Part shown: one piece after another, positions 7,509 to 16,157 of the stretch
Layout of the letters: each line of letters opens with the position of its first letter
Numbering within the stretch: position 1 is the stretch's first letter
Source of the DNA: Blastococcus sp. DSM 46786
Lineage (GTDB): Bacteria; Actinomycetota; Actinomycetes; Mycobacteriales; Geodermatophilaceae
Length of the DNA stretch: 64,000 nucleotides
Direction of reading: 5' to 3'
NCBI RefSeq assembly: GCF_900109665.1
Contig: NZ_FOAO01000001.1
Location: forward strand, 124,001-188,000
The notes under the pieces: model-generated
What the model was told of the DNA's origin: nothing
Seen by the model: only the letters and a program-made list of their open reading frames with translations
Database searches by the model: none
Position numbers and translations under genes: made by a program

Positions 7509-8141
7509 GTGGTCCCCGGTCCCAGGCCCTCCGACGGGCGCGTGTCCCCCGATGCGTCGTCCCGGTCCGAGGTCCCGGCCTGCCCGGGGATCGGTGACCG
7601 GTCGCGGGTCGCGCTGACCCGGGCCGCGCGCGGCTGGGTGGTCGTCCCCCTCACCGGCGGCCCGGTCGGCGGTGACGCCGTCGAGGACGTCGTCGAGGGC
7701 ATGACCCTGGCCGACCTGGTGGCCGACGAGCTGGGCGGGCTGCCGGAGCCGGACCGGTCCGCGCGGCGCTCGGCCCGCGGCCCGGTGGGCGCACCCGGCG
7801 ACACGGACCCGGTGGACGCGCGCGTCGCCGCGCTGGAACGCACCGTGGCGCAGCTCGAGCACGCCCTGGCCGCCCGGGTGTCCACCGAGCGGGCGATCGG
7901 GGTGCTCGCCGAGCGGCACGGCACGAGCCCGCGGACGGCGTTCGAGGGGTTGCGCCGAGAGGCGCGCACGCAGGGCAGACCCGTGGTGGAGCTGGCCCGC
8001 GAGGTGCTCGAGAGCCTGGCGCCTGACGGGGGCGCGTCCACCGCCGCGGCCGAACCACCCGCCCCCGTCGCCGTTCCGCCCGCGCCGCGGCTGGAGCCGG
8101 TGACCAGCGGCGCCGTGGCCACCGCGGACGGCCGCTCCTGA
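7509..8141 (+). CDS. ANTAR-domain protein
   Basis: A 210-residue protein. Residues ~112-178 (AALERTVAQLEHALAAR, then STERAIGVLAERHG, then AFEGLRREAR and ELAREVLESL) form a coiled coil followed by three helices typical of ANTAR domains, which bind paired hairpins in RNA and antiterminate transcription. No receiver or GAF domain is present. The ~100-residue N-terminus is Arg/Pro-rich and of unclear fold, and the C-terminus is an Ala/Pro tail. The GTG start is 6 bases after the mrx1 stop, so the two genes are probably co-transcribed. Later in-frame starts are possible. Confidence 0.6.
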   Translation: MVPGPRPSDGRVSPDASSRSEVPACPGIGDRSRVALTRAARGWVVVPLTGGPVGGDAVEDVVEGMTLADLVADELGGLPEPDRSARRSARGPVGAPGDTDPVDARVAALERTVAQLEHALAARVSTERAIGVLAERHGTSPRTAFEGLRREARTQGRPVVELAREVLESLAPDGGASTAAAEPPAPVAVPPAPRLEPVTSGAVATADGRS

Positions 8142-8788
8142 CCCGACCGGAGCCGCTGTCCCCCGGTGCTCTCGCCGACCGCCTGGCCGGCCTGCTGGCG
8201 GACGTCCCCCCGGAACCCGGCGCCGCCGCAGTGCGCGTGGCCGTGGACGGGCCGGACGCCGCGGCCCCCGACGCGCTCGCGGGCTCGCTCGCCGAGCGGC
8301 TGCCGATGCTCGGTCGCGCCGCCGTCGTCGTCCCCGCGGTGGGCTTCTACCGGCCCGCATCGCTGCGGCTGGAGCACGGCCGCACCGATCCCGACGCCCG
8401 CTACACCGACTGGCTCGACACCGGTGCGCTCGGCCGCGAGGTCCTGGGCCCCGTCGGCCCGGGTGGCTCGGGGGAGTTCCTGCCGGCGCTGTGGGACCTG
8501 GCGCGGGACCGGTCCGCCCGGCTACCGCGCCGGCCGGCGCCGGCCGGCGGCGTGCTGCTGGTCCCCGGCTCGCTCCTGCAGGGGGTGGGCCTGGCGTTCG
8601 ACGTCGTGGTGCACCTGCGGATGGCCCCGGCCGCGCGGAGCCGCCGCACGCCGCCGGACCAGGCCTGGGAGCTGCCCGCGTTCGACCGCTACGACGACGA
8701 GGTCGACCCGGTGGCGTTCGCCGACGCCGTCGTGCTGGCCGACCACCCCGACCGCCCCGCGCTGGTGCTCCAGGGCCGTTTCAGCTGA
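8138..8788 (+). CDS. Uridine-kinase-like protein
   Basis: About 216 residues. The segment VRVAVDGPDAAAPDALAGSL occupies the place of the P-loop in uridine kinase-like proteins but lacks a classical GKS/T Walker A, and later blocks (FDVVVHLRM, FDRYDDEVDP, ADHPDRPALV) fit the family found in actinobacteria. The first ORF-track-style ATG/GTG (8231) leaves out a plausible N-terminus LSPGALADRLAGLLADVPPE; reading upstream, a CTG at 8138 overlaps the ANTAR stop by 4 bases (CTGA), like the ATGA/GTGA overlaps elsewhere. Its last 8 bases overlap the convergent nudC. Catalytic activity is doubtful because of the P-loop. Confidence 0.6.
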   Translation: MTRPEPLSPGALADRLAGLLADVPPEPGAAAVRVAVDGPDAAAPDALAGSLAERLPMLGRAAVVVPAVGFYRPASLRLEHGRTDPDARYTDWLDTGALGREVLGPVGPGGSGEFLPALWDLARDRSARLPRRPAPAGGVLLVPGSLLQGVGLAFDVVVHLRMAPAARSRRTPPDQAWELPAFDRYDDEVDPVAFADAVVLADHPDRPALVLQGRFS

Positions 8789-9680
8789 GCTCGTCCTTCA
8801 GCCAGCGGTCGAGGATGTGACGGGCGATCGAGATCGACGGCGGTACCGCCAGTTGCCCGTCGGGGCTGCGCAGCTCCTCCCGGGTGAACCAGCGCGCCTC
8901 CTCGATCTCGTGCGGGTCCAGCCGCAGCGGCTGGTCGCCGTCGGCCCGGGCGACGAACCCGAGCATGAGCGACTGCGGGAACGGCCAGGGCTGGCTGGCG
9001 ACGTAGCGCACGTCGGTGACGCGCAGCCCCACCTCCTCCTCGACCTCCCGGGCCACGGCCGCCTCGGCGGACTCCCCCGGCTCGACGAAGCCGGCCAGGA
9101 TCGAGAACCGCCCCGGAGGCCAGGTCGCCTGCCGGCCCAGCACCACGCGGTCGCCGCCGTCGTGGACGAGCATGATCACCGCCGGGTCGACGCGCGGGAA
9201 GAACTCGGTGCCGGTGGTCGGGTCGCGCTGCGACCAGCCGGCCCGCTCGACCGTCGTCGCCCCCCCGGTGAGCGGGCTGAACCGGTTGCGCTCGTGCCAC
9301 TCGAGGATGCCGACGGCCTGCGCCAGCAGACCGGCGTCCAAGTCCTCGAGCTCTGCGCCGACCTCGCGCAGGCCGGCCCAGTGGTCGACCGGCCGGCCGT
9401 TCACGGTGAGCGACCGCTCGCCGCGCACCGCCGCGTAGGGCACCCCGCCGGCCTCGCCGAGGAACACCGCGCCCGCGGGCAGGGCCGGCCGCTCGTCCCA
9501 GACCAGGCGCGGACCCGCGGGCCCCTCCTCCACCGGCACGGCCCGGGCGGCGTCGACCAGGAGCACCCGGACCGGGCGGCCGCCGGTTGGGTCGGTCAGC
9601 GTCCGGGCGAGGTGGGCCCGGTCGTGCCCGGAGCGCGACAGCAGCGGACCGCCGTCGCCGGAGGCAGGGCCGGCGGTCAC
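8781..9680 (-). CDS. nudC: NADH pyrophosphatase / NAD-decapping Nudix hydrolase NudC
   Basis: A 299-residue protein. The Nudix box GFVEPGESAEAAVAREVEEE is at ~195-214 and is followed by SQPWPFPQS, the NudC signature that recognises the nicotinamide nucleotide. It hydrolyses NAD(H) to NMN(H) and AMP and removes NAD caps from RNA. The zinc ribbon of canonical NudC (two CxxC pairs) is replaced by FSPLTGG and QRDPTTGTEFFPR, so zinc binding appears lost. The GTG start overlaps the stop of the upstream M16 gene by 4 bases. The region matches Rv3199c in M. tuberculosis. Confidence 0.88.
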   Translation of the reverse strand: MTAGPASGDGGPLLSRSGHDRAHLARTLTDPTGGRPVRVLLVDAARAVPVEEGPAGPRLVWDERPALPAGAVFLGEAGGVPYAAVRGERSLTVNGRPVDHWAGLREVGAELEDLDAGLLAQAVGILEWHERNRFSPLTGGATTVERAGWSQRDPTTGTEFFPRVDPAVIMLVHDGGDRVVLGRQATWPPGRFSILAGFVEPGESAEAAVAREVEEEVGLRVTDVRYVASQPWPFPQSLMLGFVARADGDQPLRLDPHEIEEARWFTREELRSPDGQLAVPPSISIARHILDRWLKDELS

Positions 9681-11029
9681 GCCTGCCCGCCGCCCCCGGT
9701 GACGGTGACCGGCGCCAGGGTGCCGAGCTCGGCGGCCACCCGGTCGGCGTCGCCCACGACCACGGCGGTGAGCGCCTCGGGCGCCAGGTAGCGCGCGGCC
9801 GCGGCCTGCACCTGCTCCACGGTGACCGCGGTGAGGTCGCGCTGGTGGCTGCTCAGCCAGTCCGCCGGCAGGCCCACCCCGAGCAGCGCCGAGAGGGTGC
9901 TGGCCAGGCCTGCGTGGGTAGACGTGGACAGCGCCATGCTGCCGAGGATGTACCGGCGGGCCGCGTCCAGCTCCGCCTCGGTGACCGGGGTCAGCGCCAT
10001 GCGGCCCAGCTCGTAGAGCGTCTCCAGCAGGGCCGGGCCGGTGACCTCGGTGGCGACGTCGGCCTCGACCAGGAAGGACGATGCCGCGCGCTGGTGGTCG
10101 ATCGCGCTCCGCGGGCTGTAGCTGTAGCCGCGCCGCTCGCGGATGTTCTCCACCAGCCGGGAGGAGAAGTACCCGCCGTAGACCATCGCCGCGAGCCGCG
10201 TCGCCGGGAGGTCGGGATCGGTCCGGCTGGGCGCCGGGCCGCCCAGGCGCAGGTTCGACTGCACCGCGCCGGGCCGGTGCACCAGCTCGATGCCCTGCGC
10301 CGGCTGCTCGGTGATCGGCGGGGCCTGCACCGCCGTCCCGCTGCCGGCCCAGACCTCCAGCGCGGCGGCGACGGTGTCGGTCGCCGCCGCCGGGTCCAGG
10401 TCGCCGACGAGCACGAGGATGCTGCCGGCGGGCAGCACCCGCTCCCGGTGCAGCCGGCGCAACGCCGGAGCGCGCACGGCGGCCACCAGCTCGGCGTCGG
10501 GCAGCTGGATGGCGTACGGGTGGGCGCCGTACCGGCGGGCGGCGAGCGCCGACCGGGCGATCGTGCCCGGCTGCGTGCGGGCGATCGCGATCCGCTCGGC
10601 GAGCCGGTCGCGCTCGCCGTCGACCCGACCAGCCGGGTAGCTGGCGCCGGTCAGCAGCTCGGCGAGCAGCTCCAGCACCGGGCCGAGCCCGCCGGGGAGC
10701 AGCGTGGTGCCGAACACGAGCCGGTCGGCGTCGGTGCTCACCGACAGCTCGGCCCCGTGGCTCTGCAGCAGCTGGGCTACCTGGGCCTGGTCGTGCCGCT
10801 GCGTGCCCAGCAGCACCGCCCCGGAGAGGACGGCGCCCCGTGCGGCGTGCACGCCGGCGTTGCGCGCGCCGGCCGCCGCGAACGGCACCCGCAGACGCAG
10901 CTCGACCAGGGGCACACCGGGCCGGGGCACCACGACCACGCGCAGACCGTTGGGCAGCGTCGTCTCCTCTGCGGCCGGCGCCGGCTGGGGGCGCGGCTCG
11001 CCCAACGGGGGGATCAGGGCGGCGGTCAT
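9677..11029 (-). CDS. M16-family peptidase-like protein, non-catalytic subunit
   Basis: A 450-residue M16 (pitrilysin/MPP-like) protein with LPNGLRVVVVPRPGVPLVE at ~25-43 and the VQAAAARYLAPEALTAVVVGD end typical of the family. The zinc motif HxxEH is absent: the corresponding helix reads GVHAARGAVLSGAVLLG. In bacterial M16 pairs one subunit is catalytic and the other carries the substrate-binding R/Y pair in its C-terminal half, so this is probably the alpha-like partner. It starts ATG at 11029, overlapping the stop of the catalytic partner by 4 bases, and overlaps nudC in the same way at its end. Confidence 0.85.
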   Translation of the reverse strand: MTAALIPPLGEPRPQPAPAAEETTLPNGLRVVVVPRPGVPLVELRLRVPFAAAGARNAGVHAARGAVLSGAVLLGTQRHDQAQVAQLLQSHGAELSVSTDADRLVFGTTLLPGGLGPVLELLAELLTGASYPAGRVDGERDRLAERIAIARTQPGTIARSALAARRYGAHPYAIQLPDAELVAAVRAPALRRLHRERVLPAGSILVLVGDLDPAAATDTVAAALEVWAGSGTAVQAPPITEQPAQGIELVHRPGAVQSNLRLGGPAPSRTDPDLPATRLAAMVYGGYFSSRLVENIRERRGYSYSPRSAIDHQRAASSFLVEADVATEVTGPALLETLYELGRMALTPVTEAELDAARRYILGSMALSTSTHAGLASTLSALLGVGLPADWLSSHQRDLTAVTVEQVQAAAARYLAPEALTAVVVGDADRVAAELGTLAPVTVTGGGGQA

Positions 11030-12336
11030 CGGGCACCTCCGGCCGGTCGCAGCTCCAGCACCGCGGCGGTGCCCGGATCCAGCCCCCGGGCGGCGGCCTG
11101 CACCGCCTCCGGGGAGACAGCCGCCAGCCGGGCGGCGAGCTCGCCGGCGAGCTCCGCGCGTCCGTGGACCAGCTCGGCGGCGGCGAACGCCAGCGTGCGA
11201 CCGAGCACCGAGTCGGCCTGCTGCAGCAGCTGCGCCTCGATGCGCGCCTGCACCCGGCGCAGCTCGTCGGCGCCGACGCCGTCGGTGGCGATGCGGGCCA
11301 CCTCCTCGTGCACGGCAGCCATCACGCGCTCGGCCGGGACAGCGGCCGGGTGGTGAACCTGGGTGGTGAGGAGCGTGGCGTCGCGCACGTCGAAGGGGTC
11401 GCCGAACAGGCCCACGTAGCTGCTCTGGGCGATGGCGATCCGGTCGTCGTGGACCAGACGGGTCTCCAGGCGGGAGGCGTCTCCCTCGCTGAGCAGCTCG
11501 GCCAGCAGCACGCTGCCCAGGTAGGTGTCGAAGTCACCGACCGGGTCGGGCACCCGCCAGCCGAGGGCGAAGGCGGGCGCCGGGGCGAGCAGGTCCTCGA
11601 CGACGGCGGACCGGACGGTGGTCGGCGACGGCTCGCCGGTGTACGGCAGCGGCGGGACGTGGCGGCCGGGGATCGAGCCGAACCACCGGCGGACGAGCTC
11701 CTCGGTCGCGGCGACGTCGAGGTCGCCGCCGATGCACAGCACGGCGTTGCCCGGCGCGTAGTACTTGTCGAAGAAGTCGGTCGCGTCGGCGACGGTCGAG
11801 GACTCCAGGTCGACGAAGGACCCGTAGCCGTCGTGGGTGTTGGCGAAGGTCTCGAACGCGACCTGCGGGAGCTGCAGCCACGGGAAGGCGCCGTAGGGGC
11901 GGTTGAGCACGTTGACCCGGATCTCCTCCTTCACCACGTCGATCTGGTTGCGGAGGTTCTCCTCGGTGATCGCCGGCGCGGCCATGCGGTCGGCCTCGAG
12001 GAAGAGGGCGCGCTCCAGCGCCTCGGCGGGCAGCGCCTGGAAGTAGTTCGTGTAGTCCTGGTGGGTGGAGCCGTTGAAGGTGCCGCCGGCGGCCTGCACC
12101 AGCCGGGCGTGCTCCATCTTCGCGACGTTCGCCGACCCCTGGAACATCATGTGCTCGAAGAGGTGCGCGAAGCCGGTGCGCCCCTCGGGTTCGTTGCGCA
12201 TCCCGACGTCGTAGTAGACGCTCACCGCCACCACCGGCACGCTGCGGTCGGGGGCGAGGACCACCCGCAGGCCGTTGTCCAGCGTGAACCGTTCGATCGG
12301 GTGCCGCAGGGTCAGTTCGGTACCAGCTGCAGTCAC
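11026..12336 (-). CDS. M16-family zinc metallopeptidase, catalytic subunit
   Basis: About 436 residues. HLFEH near residue 57-61 is the inverted zinc motif HxxEH, and the downstream glutamate lies in NQIDVVKEEIRVN. GGTFNGSTHQDYTNYF is the conserved substrate-strand. The gene is translationally coupled to the non-catalytic subunit downstream, so they should form a heterodimer that degrades or trims peptides. The chosen GTG at 12336 gives MTAAGTELTLRHPIERF; a longer GTG at 12375 (MSPGGGRRR) is possible but adds a weakly conserved arginine stretch. Confidence 0.88.
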   Translation of the reverse strand: MTAAGTELTLRHPIERFTLDNGLRVVLAPDRSVPVVAVSVYYDVGMRNEPEGRTGFAHLFEHMMFQGSANVAKMEHARLVQAAGGTFNGSTHQDYTNYFQALPAEALERALFLEADRMAAPAITEENLRNQIDVVKEEIRVNVLNRPYGAFPWLQLPQVAFETFANTHDGYGSFVDLESSTVADATDFFDKYYAPGNAVLCIGGDLDVAATEELVRRWFGSIPGRHVPPLPYTGEPSPTTVRSAVVEDLLAPAPAFALGWRVPDPVGDFDTYLGSVLLAELLSEGDASRLETRLVHDDRIAIAQSSYVGLFGDPFDVRDATLLTTQVHHPAAVPAERVMAAVHEEVARIATDGVGADELRRVQARIEAQLLQQADSVLGRTLAFAAAELVHGRAELAGELAARLAAVSPEAVQAAARGLDPGTAAVLELRPAGGAR

Positions 12337-12424
12337 GCGCCCGACACTACGACGACGTCCGCCTCCGGGGGACACCGTGGCCGGTCGCCGTCCCCACCGC
12401 TGGTGAGTGGCAGGGCGACCGACG

Positions 12425-12521
12425 AGCGGGGCCCGGAGGGTTCCCGAGGAGGGACGCGGACTCGCTCAGGCCCCCCGGGGCACGGCACCTGGCCGCGGTC
12501 GTCGGCCGGAGGCCGACAGTG
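12425..12521 (-). repeat. R2 repeat anchored at the DUF2510 gene stop codon
   Basis: Starting at the TGA of the DUF2510 gene, the reverse strand reads CAC, then GTCGGCC-TCC-GGCCGAC, a perfect 7-bp hairpin with the same TCC loop as the copies at 3.8 kb and in adnB but with different paired bases. CAGGTGCCGTGCCCC and CCCTCCGGGCCCCGCTC are shared blocks. Confidence 0.65.
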
Positions 12522-13406
12522 TCACAGCACGTCGACGTCGGTGATGACCCGGTCGATGACGCCGTAGAGCTCGGCGTGGGTGTTGGGGATGGAGACGTAC
12601 AGCAGCGCCGGGGCCGGCCGGCCGACGTCGACCAGCAGCAGCGCCGCCCGCTCCCCCGAGGCGTCGTAGCCCTCGACGTCCCACGACAGCTGGAACTCCA
12701 GCAGGTGGGCGGGGCGCCCGTCGACGGTCCGGGGCTCGTCCCGGCGGACCTCGATGGTGTTCGGCCCCGGGTAGTAGTTGGCGCGGACGCTGGCGGCCAG
12801 CGTCGTCACCGTGCTCTGCAGCGTTGACGGGCCGGCCCACCCGTACCCCTCGGCCACCGGGCCGGACGTGCACTGGGAGATGAAGATGCCGCCGTCGGGG
12901 GTGGCCTCCTGGGTGGTGAAGTACTGGCCGGCGGTCGCGGTCGTCTCCAGCTGCCGGCCCAGGTCGAACTCCGACCACCCCTCCCCCAGGTACGGGTAGG
13001 AGATGCCGGCGACCTCGTCGATGATCCGCACCGTGCCGGGTGGGAAGGGCTCGCCGGGCGCCGGGACGGGTGCGATGCCGGGGTCCAGGGCCGTGGCGCT
13101 CGCGTCGTCCCCGTCCGGCCCCGTGCCCAGCACCGCCACGACGGCGGCGACGAGGAGCACCAGGACCGCACCGGCGGCCACCCACAGCCGGGCGTGCGAG
13201 CGGCGGCCGGCGGGCGCCGGCGGGACCTCCGGTGCGGCCGGCTCGTGACCCGCGGGTCGGGCGGCGACCCGGTGCACCTCGACGCCGGGACCCGCGGGCA
13301 TCATGACGTCGGACCACTCCGTGCCGCTCCACCAGCGCACCATGCCGGGCGCGCCGGCCGGGTCGGGGTACCAGCCCGGCGCCGCGTCCTGGCCCACTCC
13401 GGTCAC
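12522..13406 (-). CDS. DUF2510 membrane-anchored protein
   Basis: A 294-residue protein. The N-terminus APGWYPDPAGAPGMVRWW is the DUF2510 repeat, a short tryptophan-rich actinobacterial module. One transmembrane helix (LWVAAGAVLVLLVAAVVAVL) lies at ~73-92, followed by an exported domain of about 190 residues with ISYPYLGEGW and ISQCTSGPVAEGY, which I do not recognise. The orientation would put DUF2510 inside and the larger domain outside. The GTG start is well placed and divergent from the methyltransferase gene. An R2 repeat begins at its stop. Confidence 0.75.
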   Translation of the reverse strand: MTGVGQDAAPGWYPDPAGAPGMVRWWSGTEWSDVMMPAGPGVEVHRVAARPAGHEPAAPEVPPAPAGRRSHARLWVAAGAVLVLLVAAVVAVLGTGPDGDDASATALDPGIAPVPAPGEPFPPGTVRIIDEVAGISYPYLGEGWSEFDLGRQLETTATAGQYFTTQEATPDGGIFISQCTSGPVAEGYGWAGPSTLQSTVTTLAASVRANYYPGPNTIEVRRDEPRTVDGRPAHLLEFQLSWDVEGYDASGERAALLLVDVGRPAPALLYVSIPNTHAELYGVIDRVITDVDVL

Positions 13407-13469
13407 GGCCCCAGCGTAGGGCGTGCACCTCGGCGTTCCCGTGACCCGCGCCCGTCGAAGGAGGCCGCC

Positions 13470-14237
13470 GTGCACTCCCCCGACGCCACCCTCGTGCGCC
13501 GGCTGCGCGACGCCGGGTGCGTCTTCGCCGAGGAGGAGGCGGCCCTGCTGGCGTCGGCAGCGCGCGACGCCGACGAGCTGGCCCGGCTGGTCGGGCAGCG
13601 GGTGGCCGGCGCCCCGCTGGAGCAGGTGGTGGGCTGGGCGGAGTTCTGCGGCCTGCGGATCACCGTCGCACCCGGCGTCTTCGTGCCGCGGCGCCGCACC
13701 GAGGTGCTGGTGGCCGAGGCCGTGGGGCACGCCCGGCCGGGTGCGCTGGTGGTGGACCTGTGCTGCGGCACCGGTGCGGTCGCCGCGGCACTGGCCGCCG
13801 CCGTGCCGGGCCTCGACCTGCACGCCGCCGACCTCGACCCGGCCGCCGTGGCCTGCGCCCGGCTCAACCTCCCCGGCACGCCGGTGCACGAGGGCGACCT
13901 GTTCGCCGCCCTGCCGGCGGGCCTGCGCGGCCGCGTCGACGTCCTCACGGCCAACGTGCCCTACGTGCCGACGGCGGCGATCGCCCTGCTGCCCCCGGAG
14001 GCGCGGGAGCACGAGCCGCGGGCCGCGCTCGACGGCGGCGACGACGGGCTCGCGCTCGCCCGCCGGGTCGCCGCGGAGGCACCGGAGTGGCTGGCACCGG
14101 CCGGCGCGCTGCTGTTCGAGTGCGGCGAGGGGCAGGTGGCCGCCGCGCTCGGCCTGGTCACCGATGCCGGGCTGGCGGCCCGGCTGGTCACCGACGACGA
14201 CCGCGGTGCCACGGTCGTCGTCGGCATCCGTCCCTAG
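13470..14237 (+). CDS. PrmC/HemK-like protein-glutamine methyltransferase
   Basis: A 255-residue SAM-dependent methyltransferase. VVDLCCGTGAVAAALAA (~92-108) is motif I, and NVPYVP (~168) occupies the NPPY catalytic position; the first P is V, as in the actinobacterial TIGR03704 subgroup of putative N5-glutamine methyltransferases (from memory). GERDLLEQVVG-like text APLEQVVGWAEFCG and VPRRRTEVLV match the PrmC core. The GTG start has AAGGAGG eight bases upstream. The stop codon sits in a CTAG shared with the convergent M20 peptidase. Substrate uncertain; release factors are the classical target of PrmC. Confidence 0.8.
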   Translation: MHSPDATLVRRLRDAGCVFAEEEAALLASAARDADELARLVGQRVAGAPLEQVVGWAEFCGLRITVAPGVFVPRRRTEVLVAEAVGHARPGALVVDLCCGTGAVAAALAAAVPGLDLHAADLDPAAVACARLNLPGTPVHEGDLFAALPAGLRGRVDVLTANVPYVPTAAIALLPPEAREHEPRAALDGGDDGLALARRVAAEAPEWLAPAGALLFECGEGQVAAALGLVTDAGLAARLVTDDDRGATVVVGIRP

Positions 14238-15646
14238 CCCGCGCGGCGGGCGGCGAGCTCCCGCCACAGGTGGGCCGCGGCCTCCGCACCGCGGTGCAGC
14301 ATCGGCAGCAGCACCCGCTCGTTCGGGGAGTGGATGCGGTCGGTCGGCAGCCCGGCCCCGAGGAAGAGCAGCGGGGCGCCGAGGGCCTCGACGATCGCCG
14401 CCTCCGGGCCACTGCCGCCCTCGCGGGTGAACAGCACGTCGGCCGGGTCGGTGTCGAACGCCTGACCGATGGCGGCGAGCAGCGCGTCCATGTGCGGGGA
14501 GTCCAGGTCGCTGGCGCAGGGCGCGACCCCGCCGGGCGGGGTGTGCACCTCGGCCGCGATGCCGTCGGGCAGGTTGGCCTCGACCCAGGCGCGCAGCATC
14601 GGGCCGACGTCCTCCGGGCGCTGGTCGGAGACCAGGCGGAAGGTGACCTTGGCGTGCGCCTCGGCGGGGATGATCGTCTTGTGGCCGGGGCCGGTGTAGC
14701 CGCCCCACATGCCGTTCACCTCGGCGGTCGGCCGGGCGCCGGTGCGCTCCAACGTGCTGTAGCCGGCCTCGCCGTAGGTGGCCCGCGAGGCGGCCGGGCC
14801 GGCGAGCCAGGCCTGCTCGTCGAACGGCACCCGGCCCATCAGCTCGCGCTCGCGGTCGCTCAGCGGCCGCACCCGGTCGTAGAAGCCGGGGATGGTCACC
14901 CGGCCCTGTTCGTCGTGCAGCTTCGCCAGCAGCTCGGCCATCGCGTGCAGCGGGTTGGGGACGGCACCGCCGAACGAGCCGGAGTGCAGGTCCACGGCCG
15001 GCCCGCGCAGCGTGATCTCGGCGTCGGCCAGGCCGCGCATCGCCGTCACGGCGCTGGGCACGTCGGGTGCGGCCATGCCGGTGTCGCTGACGACGACGAC
15101 GTCGCAGGCGAGCCGGTCGGCGTGGTCGCGGAGCAGGCCCTCGAAGTGCGGCGACCCGGACTCCTCCTCGCCCTCGATCAGCAGCTTGACCGTGACGGCG
15201 GGGGTGTCGCGGCCGGTGGCGGCCAGGTGCGCGCGGATGCCGAGCAGGTGGAAGGCGACGTTGCCCTTGTCGTCGATGGCGCCGCGGGCGTGCAGCTCGG
15301 GACCGTCGGGGCCCTCGACCCGGGTGGGCTCGAACGGCGGGTGCTCCCACAGCTCGAGCGGGTCCACCGGCTGCACGTCGTGGTGGCCGTAGACGAGGGC
15401 GACCGGGGCGTCGGCGTCCGCGCTGGGCCACTCCGCGAAGACGGCGGGCGCGCCCGGGGTCTGCCAGATCTCCACGGTCGGGAAGCCGACGCGGCGCAGC
15501 GCGTCGGCCAGCCACGTGGCGCTGGCCGCGACGTCGCGGGAGTGCGCGGGGTCGGCCGAGATCGACGGGATGCGCAGCCAGGCGTCGAGGTCGGCGTGCA
15601 GGTCGTCGAGGTGGTCGAGGACGAAGTCACGTTCGGCGCTGGTCAC
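14234..15646 (-). CDS. M20-family dipeptidase / peptidase
   Basis: A 470-residue M20 metallopeptidase. LVYGHHDVQP (~83-92) carries the first zinc histidine and aspartate, the bridging aspartate lies in ARGAIDDKGN, the catalytic glutamate pair is EGEEESGS (~150), and later ligands are VVSDTGM and PNERVLLP. The family splits dipeptides, often with C-terminal specificity. GTG start. Its stop and that of the convergent PrmC-like gene share one CTAG, and its start overlaps the membrane-protein gene upstream by 20 bases. Confidence 0.85.
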   Translation of the reverse strand: MTSAERDFVLDHLDDLHADLDAWLRIPSISADPAHSRDVAASATWLADALRRVGFPTVEIWQTPGAPAVFAEWPSADADAPVALVYGHHDVQPVDPLELWEHPPFEPTRVEGPDGPELHARGAIDDKGNVAFHLLGIRAHLAATGRDTPAVTVKLLIEGEEESGSPHFEGLLRDHADRLACDVVVVSDTGMAAPDVPSAVTAMRGLADAEITLRGPAVDLHSGSFGGAVPNPLHAMAELLAKLHDEQGRVTIPGFYDRVRPLSDRERELMGRVPFDEQAWLAGPAASRATYGEAGYSTLERTGARPTAEVNGMWGGYTGPGHKTIIPAEAHAKVTFRLVSDQRPEDVGPMLRAWVEANLPDGIAAEVHTPPGGVAPCASDLDSPHMDALLAAIGQAFDTDPADVLFTREGGSGPEAAIVEALGAPLLFLGAGLPTDRIHSPNERVLLPMLHRGAEAAAHLWRELAARRAG

Positions 15647-16157
15647 GGTCCCCGACGGTAGCCGCGCCGTCCGGCGGAGCTGCCTGCGCCCGCCGCTCGG
15701 GGCGGACCAGCCAGCGGAACACCCCGCGCTCGACGGCCTCGGCGGCGACGATCGCGACGAGCTGCACCCCGCCCCAGAGGGCCAGCAGGGTCCACTCCTG
15801 GCCGGCCAGCGGGGCCTGCAGCGAACCGAGCTCGTGCAGCACCACGGCCAGCAGCAGCGAGGAGAGCAGGGCGAGGGCCACCAGCGCGTGCGCGGCGGCG
15901 ATCCAGGCGTTCGGCCGCGACCTGGTCTCGGTCGACTGGCGGCGCAGCCGCCGGAAGCAGACGACGCCGTAGCCGAGGCCCAGCACCGCGCTGACCGCGA
16001 GCAGGTCCAGCGCCTGCCACGACGGCGCCACCCCGCCGCCGGTCGCGGTCGAGCCGATGATCAGCGCCGGCGCCACCACGACGGCGAGGGCGGCCAGCCC
16101 GTAGAGCGCCGCGGCGCCCTCCCGGACGGCGCGCGCCGGCCGGAACCGGGTGCTCAC
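15627..16157 (-). CDS. Four-helix membrane protein of unknown function
   Basis: A 176-residue protein with four hydrophobic segments (about 15-37, 46-66, 87-108 and 118-142) and a charged C-terminal tail PERRAQAAPPDGA. No family recognised. It overlaps the phosphoesterase stop by 4 bases and the M20 peptidase start by 20 bases, so these three genes look like one operon. Start GTG. Confidence 0.65.
   Translation of the reverse strand: MSTRFRPARAVREGAAALYGLAALAVVVAPALIIGSTATGGGVAPSWQALDLLAVSAVLGLGYGVVCFRRLRRQSTETRSRPNAWIAAAHALVALALLSSLLLAVVLHELGSLQAPLAGQEWTLLALWGGVQLVAIVAAEAVERGVFRWLVRPERRAQAAPPDGAATVGDRDQRRT

Noticed and set aside
5567-7597. Forward open frame opposite uvrD2 running into mrx1
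   Set aside because: Shadow of UvrD2; low-complexity product and no start signal.
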